Positions 6,506 to 14,362 of a stretch of DNA of 48,565 nt are shown one piece after another. A model generated the notes under the pieces. The model was not told the DNA's origin and did not search any database. It saw only the letters and a list, made by a program, of their open reading frames with translations. Source of the stretch: Deltaproteobacteria bacterium (GTDB lineage Bacteria > Bdellovibrionota > UBA1018 > UBA923); NCBI GenBank assembly GCA_016186905.1, contig JACPKS010000052.1, positions 1 through 48,565 on the forward strand, written 5' to 3'. Numbering within the stretch: position 1 is the first letter of the stretch; every line of letters begins with the position of its first letter. Made by a program: the position numbers and the translations under genes.

Positions 6506-8002
6506 CTAGCGCGGCGAGTTGTTTCGGGGTGGTTCGTGGGAGGTCGTCCCGTCTTCCACTACCAGCACCGGCGAAGTAAAACCCTGAGACCCGAGATTGA
6601 CCTTCCCATTGTGATCGATCCAGTTAGCGCGGCCCCACGGGCTGTTGCTGACGATGATCCATTCCATATCAACATGGGAGTGAATCCGAAGATCAACGAT
6701 TCGGTCTTCGAGAACTGAAAGATGCTCGAATCTTTGACAAATATATCTTTCCGGTTCAGCTCGAACGACATCCATCGCCTTATTGAATCCGCGCCGAGTA
6801 AGCTTGGGGCCGATCCACACTCCCGAGCCGCCGTCTTCATCCACGCGTTTGACGACAAACTGGTCCTTGCGGCGGATCACGTTTCTCATGGCAGCCCGGT
6901 CCAGACCCCAACGCCCTTTTTTGTTCCTAACAGCCAGCGGCTGCGAGGGGATGCTTTCCAGGATCGGTGTCTGCCCGAGAAAATGTCCGATCATCGAATC
7001 CACGAATCGGCCAAACATCTTGTCATTCACGAAATGAACGCCTGGACTGAAATTCGTCAACGCATGGCCCTTCAAAAGAGCGCTCTTGATCGACCCGTCC
7101 TTCAACGCCGAAAGAATCCCCTGCCAGGTTCTGGTGTTTCCAAAATTTCTCCCTGAGTCGAGGTCTTTTATATCTATCGTGATTGTTCGCAGATCGAGCT
7201 GTTCCGGCCCCGAGCGAACGACCAAATAGCGGACCCGCTCTTTTCGTCCAGAGGTTTTCAGATATATCCCGTCGTCTTCAATCGAGAGCTGTTTCGTCCT
7301 GCCTGCCGTAGTCGAGACCTCGATCCCAAGCGATGAGAAGATTCGGGCAAGGCGCTGTGTCTCATGATCGGGTTCCGTGTCGAATGCGCGCAGATGAAGA
7401 AGCGCGATCCCGTCAGCTTTGCCGGCTTTCTCTTGGAAATAGGACGCCAGTTCCCGAAAGAAGTCTTTCGGATCATTCGCCTCCTTCAATAGAGGGCGGA
7501 ATCCTGGGACTAACCGGCCCGTGATTCTTCGGCTTGTGAGAAGGTCGCCGAAGCCGCCGAGAATCCCGGCGCTGTCTTCAACGATTCGCCACCTTCCGCT
7601 GGAATCGCGAATTATGTCCGGTCCGTAGGGAAAGGCGATCGTCTTCGGCCTGAGCTTTCCCAACACGGATTCGGAGTGATTGCGTTCAATAATCGTCCTG
7701 AGAACAGTTGGCGGGATGATCTTTTTCCACTGTTCTCCTCGACTGTAATAGTCGAACAAGAAAGCCCTGATCGCCTCAGCCCGCTGCTCAACTCCCCGTC
7801 TGAGCGTTTGAAACTCATTTTGGGTGAGAACGCGCGGGAGCGGGTCTTGCGGGTAGTCGCCGGCAAAGAGCTTTGTGGATTCCCGATGCAGCTTCCGCTT
7901 CGTTGCCGCTCGGAGCGACTGCCAGTGTTTATAGACACCTTCGTAATGTGGACGAATGGTGCCGTCGGGGGTGCGGATTTCATCGAAGTAGGAGGCTGAC
8001 AT
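6506..8002 (-). CDS. Circularly permuted ATP-grasp protein (type 2)
   Basis: The product is 498 aa, full length for the family. The N-terminus YFDEIRTPDGTIRPHYEGV matches the start of DUF404/DUF407 proteins, and RWRIVEDSAG and QFVVKRVDEDGGSGVWIG look like ATP-grasp nucleotide-binding elements. Such enzymes form amide bonds with ATP. Chromosomal relatives usually sit beside alpha-E and transglutaminase-like genes, which are absent here. Instead the gene lies in the defence island, downstream of nothing, divergent from an HTH gene (gap 8003-8116). The substrate is unknown. Whether it acts in defence, peptide modification or is cargo cannot be told. Confidence 0.85.
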   Translation of the reverse strand: MSASYFDEIRTPDGTIRPHYEGVYKHWQSLRAATKRKLHRESTKLFAGDYPQDPLPRVLTQNEFQTLRRGVEQRAEAIRAFLFDYYSRGEQWKKIIPPTVLRTIIERNHSESVLGKLRPKTIAFPYGPDIIRDSSGRWRIVEDSAGILGGFGDLLTSRRITGRLVPGFRPLLKEANDPKDFFRELASYFQEKAGKADGIALLHLRAFDTEPDHETQRLARIFSSLGIEVSTTAGRTKQLSIEDDGIYLKTSGRKERVRYLVVRSGPEQLDLRTITIDIKDLDSGRNFGNTRTWQGILSALKDGSIKSALLKGHALTNFSPGVHFVNDKMFGRFVDSMIGHFLGQTPILESIPSQPLAVRNKKGRWGLDRAAMRNVIRRKDQFVVKRVDEDGGSGVWIGPKLTRRGFNKAMDVVRAEPERYICQRFEHLSVLEDRIVDLRIHSHVDMEWIIVSNSPWGRANWIDHNGKVNLGSQGFTSPVLVVEDGTTSHEPPRNNSPR

Positions 8003-8116
8003 GATTTCTAAGCAGAGAGCCTTCGAGGACGTCTGTCAACCGGAGACCTCCCCATATTCAAAAGGGATGGCACCAACATGGCAAGGCGGTACAATTCAAT
8101 TGGGGGGGTGCAGAAA

Positions 8117-8389
8117 ATGGTAACACCAAGAGAACAGTTAACCGAAGCCGAGATTCGCCGGCACATCAGTAACGCGGGCCTTGGCAGCCTGCTGCGCCGA
8201 TTGTTTTACACGAAGCAGGCGGAACTCGCCCGCGAGCTGGGGCTGACTGCCGATCAGCTCCACGGTTTGCTGTCGAACCGGATGGACCTGAACCGGGGCG
8301 TGGCCGAAAAGCTCGGAAGAATCCTCGGGCAGACGCCGGATGTATTTCGAGAACCGCCGCCCCCTGAGCCAAAGTGGTCAAAAATTTGA
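8117..8389 (+). CDS. XRE-like helix-turn-helix regulator at the island edge
   Basis: The start is placed at ATG 8117 after a GGGGGG run; an upstream ATG at 8078 gives 13 more residues without a clear ribosome site. The product is 90 aa. Residues about 27-70 (QAELARELGLTADQLHGLLS, then GVAEKLGRILG) form a HigA/XRE-type helix-turn-helix. It is divergent from the ATP-grasp gene and may control it or the restriction-modification genes. The C-terminal codons run through the degenerate tRNA-end copy (8361-8373), and its TGA stop lies inside the TTGAGAACCAT repeat. The reading frame therefore ends exactly at the island boundary. Confidence 0.75.
   Translation: MVTPREQLTEAEIRRHISNAGLGSLLRRLFYTKQAELARELGLTADQLHGLLSNRMDLNRGVAEKLGRILGQTPDVFREPPPPEPKWSKI
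8361..8373 (+). repeat. Degenerate tRNA-Asn 3'-end copy, candidate right attachment site
   Basis: The bases cccctgagccaaa match the acceptor end and CCA of the tRNA (tcctgagccaa) over 10 consecutive bases, CCTGAGCCAA. The longer 18-base core is not conserved. Its place beside the second TTGAGAACCAT repeat and at the end of the foreign-looking genes supports an attR role. A match this short could be chance. Confidence 0.45.
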
Positions 8390-8408
8390 GAACCATTTGA
8401 GAACCATC
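8384..8408 (+). repeat. Double TTGAGAACCAT repeat, right copy
   Basis: The sequence atttgagaaccat-ttgagaaccatc matches 1916-1939 except for one extra T in the spacer and has the same orientation. It follows the degenerate tRNA end by about 12 bases, against about 70 bases at the left side. The pair brackets the defence segment. Confidence 0.7.
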
Positions 8409-8479
8409 CCAGGCTACACCATACCGTTAATATATTTTTTTTCGAACCTCTTGCAAAATTCTAACGGCAGGGGATTCTT

Positions 8480-8836
8480 TTGATTGCCAGTGGTATCGGT
8501 CGCTGGACTGCCGCAAAAGTCATCATCGCCGCCGCGGTCATTGCGTTCACTTCGTGGTTGGCGAACAAAAAAACAGCGCTCGCCGGGTTTATTTTGGCGC
8601 TTCCGATTTCAAGCCTTCTCGCTCTCGCCTTTTTCTATACCGAATTTCGAAACCCGGAAAAGGCGGCCGCCTTCGCGAAAAGCATCTTCGTCAGCGTTCC
8701 GCTGTCGTTGACGTTTTTTTTGCCGTTTTTATTCGCGGAAAAATCGCGAATTCCATTTTGGGGAAACTACGGCATGGGATTGGCTTTATTGGCCATCAGC
8801 TACGAAGTTCATCGCAATTTTTTCATGCATCGTTAA
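8480..8836 (+). CDS. DUF3147-family inner-membrane protein
   Basis: The start is TTG 8480, with GGGGATTC 5-10 bases upstream. The product is 118 aa with four hydrophobic segments (about 12-30, 33-52, 65-85 and 95-112). KKTALAGFILALPISSLLAL and the following aromatic loop fit DUF3147, a family of small membrane proteins of unknown role. It is the first host-like gene after the island. It ends immediately before the stop of the convergent Rrf2 gene, with no gap. Confidence 0.7.
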   Translation: MIASGIGRWTAAKVIIAAAVIAFTSWLANKKTALAGFILALPISSLLALAFFYTEFRNPEKAAAFAKSIFVSVPLSLTFFLPFLFAEKSRIPFWGNYGMGLALLAISYEVHRNFFMHR

Positions 8837-9247
8837 TCAACTTCCCGCGGACAGGTCGGCTATGGATGTTTCTTTGAGAAACTTCAGGTAGGCCTCGCGA
8901 GCCACCGTCCAACTCTTGTGGGCCTTGCAGCTGCGTTTCGGAGAACACTTCGGCCCCCCCAGAAAACACCCCTTCCAACGGACCACATGCTCGATCGGAT
9001 CGATCGGATCAATCACCTCGTAAAGAGAGGTTGCCTCGGCCTTCTTCGCCAATCGGAAGCCACCACCGACGCCCTTTTGAGAAACGACGACCCCGGCGCG
9101 CGAAAGGACCTGAAGAAGCTTGCCGAGGTAGTTCTGGGGCGCGCCGATCTGTTTCGCGATGTTCGAGGCGCCGGCGTACGAACCTTCGGGAAGCGCCGCC
9201 AGCTCGACCAGCGCCCTGATTGCGTGCAATCCTGTTTTCGAGATCAT
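8837..9247 (-). CDS. Rrf2-family iron-sulfur transcription regulator
   Basis: The start is taken at ATG 9247 (MISKTGLHAIRAL), as in relatives; a GTG at 9265 is possible. The product is 136 aa. The N-terminal winged helix includes the typical QKGVGGGFRLAK wing. Three cysteines, C94-x6-C101-x5-C107, sit where IscR/NsrR/RsrR proteins hold a 2Fe-2S or 4Fe-4S cluster sensing NO, redox state or cluster supply. It is encoded 30 bases after the qcrA-qcrB operon on the same strand, so it may be co-transcribed with and control this respiratory complex. The signal sensed cannot be read. Confidence 0.88.
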   Translation of the reverse strand: MISKTGLHAIRALVELAALPEGSYAGASNIAKQIGAPQNYLGKLLQVLSRAGVVVSQKGVGGGFRLAKKAEATSLYEVIDPIDPIEHVVRWKGCFLGGPKCSPKRSCKAHKSWTVAREAYLKFLKETSIADLSAGS

Positions 9248-9278
9248 TCTTGAGGGCTTTACCACCCCTCTACGGGAT

Positions 9279-10721
9279 TTAGAAGGGCTTCAGGCTCGTG
9301 AGGTACTCCGCGAGATCCTTCAGTTCGGGATCCTTCAGCGGCGAAGGGCTCATTCCTCCCTCCAGCATCTTCGGCGTCGGCTTTCTGAGCAGCTCCGTGA
9401 GCTTCTCGTTCGGGAACCGCGCGCCGATGCCGGCGAGCTTCAGCGCAAGTCCTCCGGTGCCGCCCTCTCCGTGACAAGCGCCGCAGGCCATCCGCTCGAA
9501 AATCGCCTTTCCCCGCTCCGCGGCGGGAGATATCGCAACCGGTGCGGCTTTGGCGACTCCTGCGAGTTCCGGCTCAAAGGGCTGCGACATGAGCCGCTCG
9601 GTCTCTTTTTCCTGCTGAAGGATCTGGTCTCTCACGCCCGGGTTGTTCTGATCCTCAACGTAGCTCGCTCGACCGATGTAGATCAGGCCGCCCAGAATGA
9701 AGAGAAAGACGAAGACCGCGACAGGCCTTTTCCACGGCCGGCGCTCCTTGCGGCGATCGTAGAAAGGAAGCCCCACGAAGAGGGCCCCGACGACCGCCGG
9801 GATCACCAGAACCCCGATGATCGTGTACGGCGGGTTCCAGTACTTCAGCCACTGGAACACCGAGCGGTAGTACCACTCGGGCCGGCCGAGGTACTGCGTG
9901 TCCGCGGGGTTCGCGCGCGGGCCGAGATCGGCCGGAGAGAAACGAGCCAAGCCGGCGAGGACCGCGATGAGAACGGCGGCAAAGGCGACGTCCATCAGGA
10001 GCTGGCGCGGATAGAATGACTCCTCGGGAAGATTCGGCTCAACCGGATCGGCCGCGTACGGGCCGGCCGCTCCCGCCTTCCGGAACAGGTAAACGTGCAA
10101 CGAAACGAAGATCGCGATCATCGCGGGGATGAACAGGACGTGAAGAGAGAAAAAGCGGGAGATCGTGAGTGTTCCCATGTCGTTTCCGCCGCGCATGAGG
10201 CGCTTGATCCAGTCGCCCACGATCGGAACTTCTCCGGCGACGTTCGTTCCGACGGTCGTGGCGAAGTAGGCGTTCTGGTCCCAGGGCAAGAGGTATCCCG
10301 TGAACGCCATGCCGAGGATCAGCGAGAAGAGCACCGTTCCCGAAAGCCAAAGCAGCTCGCGCCTGCCCTTGTAAGAACCGAAGAGAAACGTCTGCGTCAG
10401 ATGGAGGATCAGGATAATCACCATCGCGCTCGAGCCGTAGGCGTGTATACTGCGGATCAGCGACCCGGAAGTGACCTCCTTCGTGATGTACGAGACCGTG
10501 GTGTAGGCGTGATCGGCCGAGGGGCTGTAATAAAGAGTCAGAAAGATACCGGTGATCGCCTGGAGCATGAAGGTAAAGATCAGGCCCGACCCGAAAATAT
10601 AGGCCCACCTGGCGCCACCGGGAATCGGCTCCTTCAGGGCCACTTTCATGATGGTGTTCAGGCCCGTACGCCGATCAACCCACTCGATGATCTTGCCGTT
10701 ACGGGGTTCTGGCTCGCTCAC
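9279..10721 (-). CDS. qcrB: Cytochrome b of a bc complex fused to a C-terminal cytochrome c domain
   Basis: The product is 480 aa. Residues 1-370 are cytochrome b: several membrane helices, paired heme histidines 14 residues apart (SIHAYGS...LHLTQ and FSLHVL...LHVYLF), and the quinol-site motif PEWY within GRPEWYYRS. The last about 90 residues form a periplasmic cytochrome c domain with one CGACH heme site and late Met residues as possible axial ligands. It oxidises quinol and passes electrons to c-type acceptors. The fused cytochrome c replaces a separate cytochrome c1. Its start overlaps the Rieske gene stop by 4 bases. Confidence 0.95.
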   Translation of the reverse strand: MSEPEPRNGKIIEWVDRRTGLNTIMKVALKEPIPGGARWAYIFGSGLIFTFMLQAITGIFLTLYYSPSADHAYTTVSYITKEVTSGSLIRSIHAYGSSAMVIILILHLTQTFLFGSYKGRRELLWLSGTVLFSLILGMAFTGYLLPWDQNAYFATTVGTNVAGEVPIVGDWIKRLMRGGNDMGTLTISRFFSLHVLFIPAMIAIFVSLHVYLFRKAGAAGPYAADPVEPNLPEESFYPRQLLMDVAFAAVLIAVLAGLARFSPADLGPRANPADTQYLGRPEWYYRSVFQWLKYWNPPYTIIGVLVIPAVVGALFVGLPFYDRRKERRPWKRPVAVFVFLFILGGLIYIGRASYVEDQNNPGVRDQILQQEKETERLMSQPFEPELAGVAKAAPVAISPAAERGKAIFERMACGACHGEGGTGGLALKLAGIGARFPNEKLTELLRKPTPKMLEGGMSPSPLKDPELKDLAEYLTSLKPF

Positions 10722-11314
10722 GTCATGGGCTCCTTCTTCGGAACGAGCGAGCGGAAGTACTGGTATTGAACCAAGAGTCGTCCATTCTCGACTTTTGCGT
10801 CGAGGTCATCCATTCCGCGCGGCGGGGGCCCTGAAATCAGCGCGCCTTCCGGCGAAAACGCGCCCACGTGGCAGGGACACTTGAACTGGTTGAGCTCCCC
10901 GCTCCAGGCCACCGGGCAGCCTAGATGGGGGCAGATCGGCGAGAGAACCTTGATCTGTCCGTTCGCGGCGCGAATCACGTAGATCGCCTTCTCTGAGACA
11001 ACCTTTCGCCAGCCGTCGCGCTGCTCCACGTTGATGACGCGCTTAACGGGTTTCACGATGTCCTTGAACTCGTCGATCGAACCGACTTCGGACCACTTGA
11101 GCTGGGTCGTCTGGGCCAAAAGCGGGTGCAGCACGAAGCGGATCAAGGGCACCGAGAGCAACCCGCCGACCAGCGCGCCTCCGATCGCGAGCAGAAACGC
11201 GAGAAAAGATCGTCTCTCGAGAAAGTCGCCGACGGATGCCTCCACCCATTCTCCGGAAGTGGGCTTACGCCGCGGTTCCATCGATTTTTCTTCGGAAGCG
11301 GTTTTCTTTTCCAT
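10718..11314 (-). CDS. qcrA: Rieske 2Fe-2S subunit of the bc complex
   Basis: The product is 198 aa. A single N-terminal membrane helix (about 38-60) anchors a periplasmic Rieske domain. The cluster motifs are CPHLGC and CPCH: ligands C128, H130, C146 and H149, with the disulfide pair C133 and C148. It accepts one electron from quinol and passes it to the cytochrome c domain. It is the first gene of a two-gene operon with an ATGA overlap to qcrB. The upstream 80 bases to 11395 would hold the promoter. An alternative start is the in-frame ATG at 11281. Confidence 0.95.
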   Translation of the reverse strand: MEKKTASEEKSMEPRRKPTSGEWVEASVGDFLERRSFLAFLLAIGGALVGGLLSVPLIRFVLHPLLAQTTQLKWSEVGSIDEFKDIVKPVKRVINVEQRDGWRKVVSEKAIYVIRAANGQIKVLSPICPHLGCPVAWSGELNQFKCPCHVGAFSPEGALISGPPPRGMDDLDAKVENGRLLVQYQYFRSLVPKKEPMT

Positions 11315-11395
11315 GACTGGCCATATCCCGTGTCGTTACCCTAGCACCCAAATCACATAAACACATGCTTAAATCTATTCATTGGAGAAAAAAAA

Positions 11396-11725
11396 TCAGC
11401 GACGGCGGAGCTTAAAAAGATCTATTTCGAAACTCACGCGAAGCACGTTCCCGTCTTCGAGAGAAATCGCGAACTCCATCCCCGAATCCTTTTTCAAAGG
11501 GCTCATCGCGATCCGATTCAACCCGGCTTCCGGAACGTAAAGAGTCATGCGGCACTCCTTCCACTCCAAGCGAAATTCCGCGCCGGAAACACGCACTTCA
11601 TAAGCGAGAGCCCCGCCGCCGGGAAGGCGCGTCGACGCTTGAAGTACGCGTTCGGCCCTCAGCCGTTCGAATTCTTCTTGCGGCACGCGAAAGCGCACTG
11701 ACTTCGGCGAAAAACGAAGATTCAC
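11396..11725 (-). CDS. Small unknown protein ending the molybdenum-cofactor operon
   Basis: The product is 109 aa, predicted all-beta, with no signal peptide or cysteine pair. The start MNLRFSPKSVRFRVPQEEFE and the middle MTLYVPEAG resemble small proteins filed as DUF7009, but I hold that only loosely. The start overlaps the mobA stop by 4 bases (ATGA), so it is translated with the cofactor genes. A role linked to molybdenum cofactor is inferred only from this coupling. Confidence 0.75.
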   Translation of the reverse strand: MNLRFSPKSVRFRVPQEEFERLRAERVLQASTRLPGGGALAYEVRVSGAEFRLEWKECRMTLYVPEAGLNRIAMSPLKKDSGMEFAISLEDGNVLRVSFEIDLFKLRRR

Positions 11726-12405
11726 GGGTGGAACCCCGCCAGGTCGCCGGGAGTGTTGGCGTTCAGAAATTCGCGCTTCGGAATATTTTCCGCGTCGACC
11801 GCAAGCATCGTCAGCCTGCCAAGCAGCGCGCGGACGGATCTCATCTCAGCCGGCGTCGCAGGTTTGCAAAGATCCTCGACCACGTCGCGCACCTTGGCCG
11901 ACAAGGCGAAGATCACCGGCAGCTCGCGGCCATAAAAGGCCGCTCCGTCAAAACCGCTTCCGGATTTTCGCCACTCGCGGATGAGCGCACCCAAAACTTT
12001 CGAGGTCAGCGATGGCATGTCGACCGGCACCACGAGAAGAGCCGCGGCGGCGTCTTCGCCGGCGGCTCGCGCGACCAGGTGCCGCAACACCGATTCAACT
12101 CCGCCGATCGGGCCAAGACCGGGAGTGCGGTCAGCAACGCACGCGTAGCCATCCACGCTCCCGCTGACAAGAATGGGATCCGCCGCCGCTGCCGCCGCCG
12201 TCGCTGAACGGTCTTCTTCGATAGCCGCGCGCAGCCGCGTCGCCACGCGGTCGATCAGACGGGTGCCGCCGAACGGAAGCGTGGCCTTGTCTCGCCCCAT
12301 GCGGCTGGAGCGGCCGCCGGCCAGTATCACTCCGAGAATTCGATTTTTCTTATCCGTGCCGGCAGAGCGCGTGACCGCGCAGCCATTCGGTTTCGCCGTC
12401 TTCAT
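11722..12405 (-). CDS. mobA: Molybdenum cofactor guanylyltransferase MobA
   Basis: The product is 227 aa. VILAGGRSSRMGRDKATLPF is the nucleotidyltransferase signature, and PVDMPSLTSKV holds the metal-binding Asp region. The enzyme attaches GMP to molybdopterin. The start at ATG 12405 overlaps moaE by 56 bases; AAAGAG 5 bases upstream is a fair ribosome site. About 18 residues precede the conserved fold, and a run of seven alanines (about 70-76, from a gccgcc repeat) sits in a variable loop. Confidence 0.92.
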   Translation of the reverse strand: MKTAKPNGCAVTRSAGTDKKNRILGVILAGGRSSRMGRDKATLPFGGTRLIDRVATRLRAAIEEDRSATAAAAAADPILVSGSVDGYACVADRTPGLGPIGGVESVLRHLVARAAGEDAAAALLVVPVDMPSLTSKVLGALIREWRKSGSGFDGAAFYGRELPVIFALSAKVRDVVEDLCKPATPAEMRSVRALLGRLTMLAVDAENIPKREFLNANTPGDLAGFHP

Positions 12406-12793
12406 AATGCTCTTTCTTCCAGACCGGAGCCCTTGTTTTGAGCTGCTCGATCACGTAGCGCGAAGCCTCGTAGGCCTCTGAACGGTGCGGGGAGCTCACT
12501 CCGATCACCACGCTGAGTTCCCCGAGCTCAAGCTTTCCCCGGCGGTGAATCACCACGATCCGAAGCGGATCCTCGCAGCGCGCCTGCGCTTCGCGCGCGA
12601 TTTCGCCGAACGTGGCTTCGGCAAGCGGCGAATAAACGTCGTAAGACACCGCCTTAACGCGCCTTCCGTCATTCGTGGCCCGCACCGCGCCCGCGAAAAT
12701 CACCTGGGCCCCGTGTTCGGCGTCACCCACTTCCGCGGCGATCGCGGCGAGATCGATTCGTTCGCCCGTAACCGCGACTCTGTGATGCCCCAT
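12350..12793 (-). CDS. moaE: Molybdopterin synthase catalytic subunit MoaE
   Basis: The product is 147 aa. GAQVIFAGAVRATNDGRRV and the catalytic end PVWKKEHYEDG with W close behind match MoaE. MoaE adds sulfur from MoaD thiocarboxylate to precursor Z to give molybdopterin. ATG 12793 lies 6 bases after GGAGG; ATG 12799, overlapping the moaD stop, is possible. It follows moaD directly, as usual for the two-subunit enzyme. Confidence 0.95.
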   Translation of the reverse strand: MGHHRVAVTGERIDLAAIAAEVGDAEHGAQVIFAGAVRATNDGRRVKAVSYDVYSPLAEATFGEIAREAQARCEDPLRIVVIHRRGKLELGELSVVIGVSSPHRSEAYEASRYVIEQLKTRAPVWKKEHYEDGETEWLRGHALCRHG

Positions 12794-12795
12794 CG

Positions 12796-13062
12796 TCATC
12801 CTCCGCAGACCGGCGGCAGAACCGCGACAGAACAGCTGCGTTCGAATTTCACCTCGGACGAGAGGATGGCCGACTCGCCGGCGAAAGCCGAGCTCGCAAG
12901 CAGGCCGCCGTCGCTGAAACCGGCGTGCCGGGCGCGCAGCTTTTCCGCCAGCGCCGACTTCAACTCGCCCAATCCCGAACGTTCACGCAATTCAACCACG
13001 ATCTCGCGACCATCGCCGTATTTGCGAAACGCGCCGAATAATTTCACCCTGACCTCAATCAT
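12796..13062 (-). CDS. moaD: Molybdopterin synthase sulfur-carrier subunit MoaD
   Basis: The product is 88 aa with the beta-grasp start MIEVRVKLFGAFRKYG and the required Gly-Gly end (VAVLPPVCGG). MoaD carries sulfur as a C-terminal thiocarboxylate activated by MoeB, which is not in the window. The start overlaps the end of moeA by 8 bases. A GTG start at 13071 would add three residues. The centre (about 45-60) is slightly extended and low in conservation. Confidence 0.9.
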   Translation of the reverse strand: MIEVRVKLFGAFRKYGDGREIVVELRERSGLGELKSALAEKLRARHAGFSDGGLLASSAFAGESAILSSEVKFERSCSVAVLPPVCGG

Positions 13063-14350
13063 GCAAAGCACCGCTCGAAGCGGGATGAAGCGGATAGACG
13101 TCCACGACCGTACCGGATCGCGCCTGATTTTCAGCCTCTGGAAGGACCGCCCAAGCGTTCGCCGCCAGCATCGGGCTCACCATGAACGACGGCTGGCCCG
13201 AAAGCACCGTGACGCCGGCACCCTGGTCCGAGACAAGCATTCGCGCCTTGAAGAAACAGCGCAAGCCTTCGGGCTTTGTCGAATCGGCCGTAATTTTTGC
13301 CCGCATGGGTTTTTCCGGCGGCAAACCCGCGACGGCTCTCAGGTAGGGTTCCACGAAAAATCTCAGCCCAACGGCGGTCGATACCGGGTTTCCGGGGATA
13401 CCGAAAACCACTGGACTCTTCTTTTTCGGCCCAGCAGGAAACGGCTTTTCCCAATCCGCGACCAGCAAGGGCTTTCCTGGACGGATCGCGACTTTGTGAA
13501 ACCGGATCGTGGCGCCGAGCTTTTCGAGCGCGGCTCCGATGAAATCGTGCTTTCCCATCGAGACCGCGCCGGTCGTGAGAATCACGTCGGGCGCATCCCG
13601 CAAAATGCCCGCCATAATGTCGATAAAATGCCCGGGATCGTCCGGAATCGCGCCGTAGTATTTCGCCCGCGCGCCGTATCTTGAAAGCGCGGTCATGAGA
13701 TAAGGCGCGGTGGAGTTGCGGATCATCCCCGGCGCGAGCGTCGCTTCGGCGTGGTGAACCAGTTCCCGGCCCGTTGAAACGACGGCGACCAGCGGCTGGC
13801 GCCGCACCTCGATGCGCGCCACGCCGAGACTCGCGAGAGCCATGACGTGTTCGGGCATGATCGTCGTGCCGGCGGCAAGAGCCCGCTGCCCCGGGCGAAA
13901 ATCCTCGCCGCGGCCCCTCACGTTTTCGCGCGACTTAAGCGGCCGGCGCAATAAAATCTCCGAAACCTTTCCGCGGCTGTCGCGCAGAATCTCGACGTCT
14001 TCGACCTTCACGACGGCATCGAGCGCGCCTTCCGGCATCGCCGCGCCCGTCATGATCTCGATGGCCGCATCCGGGGTTCCGTCATGGCGAAAAATCGGAT
14101 CGCCGGCGGCCACGCAACCCACCACGCGAAACCGCGCGGGAGCGGCTACGCTCGCGCTTCGTGTGCGGCTTGCCGTCACCGCGAAACCGTCCATCGCGGA
14201 ATTGTCGAAAGGAGGAATACATTCAGCGCTCGAGATGTCGCAAGCCGATATGCGCCCGATGCCTTCTTCAAGAGCAACCGCTTCGCCCGCCAGCTCACGC
14301 CCCACGGCAAGCCCGCGAATCACATCCAAAGCCTCGTGATAAGAAATCAT
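13055..14350 (-). CDS. moeA: Molybdopterin molybdenumtransferase MoeA
   Basis: The product is 431 aa, normal length. PPFDNSAMDGFAV is the N-terminal signature, ILTTGAVSMGKHDF is the MogA-like domain motif, and FGIPGNPVST lies in the conserved substrate region. The enzyme inserts molybdate into adenylated molybdopterin. The start has GAGGAT 5 bases upstream and lies 12 bases after the moaA stop. The adenylating partner (MogA/MoaB) is not encoded in the window. Confidence 0.95.
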   Translation of the reverse strand: MISYHEALDVIRGLAVGRELAGEAVALEEGIGRISACDISSAECIPPFDNSAMDGFAVTASRTRSASVAAPARFRVVGCVAAGDPIFRHDGTPDAAIEIMTGAAMPEGALDAVVKVEDVEILRDSRGKVSEILLRRPLKSRENVRGRGEDFRPGQRALAAGTTIMPEHVMALASLGVARIEVRRQPLVAVVSTGRELVHHAEATLAPGMIRNSTAPYLMTALSRYGARAKYYGAIPDDPGHFIDIMAGILRDAPDVILTTGAVSMGKHDFIGAALEKLGATIRFHKVAIRPGKPLLVADWEKPFPAGPKKKSPVVFGIPGNPVSTAVGLRFFVEPYLRAVAGLPPEKPMRAKITADSTKPEGLRCFFKARMLVSDQGAGVTVLSGQPSFMVSPMLAANAWAVLPEAENQARSGTVVDVYPLHPASSGALHD

Positions 14351-14362
14351 GAAATCCTCACA

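Noticed and set aside
9159..10019. Long plus-strand open frame opposite the cytochrome b gene
   Set aside because: It lies antisense to a certain gene, has an Arg/Glu-rich composition typical of reversed GC-rich coding DNA, and shows no domain.
12485..13684. 399-codon plus-strand frame opposite moaE, moaD and moeA
   Set aside because: It spans three confident genes on the other strand, with no motif and no ribosome site. It is a GC-driven shadow.
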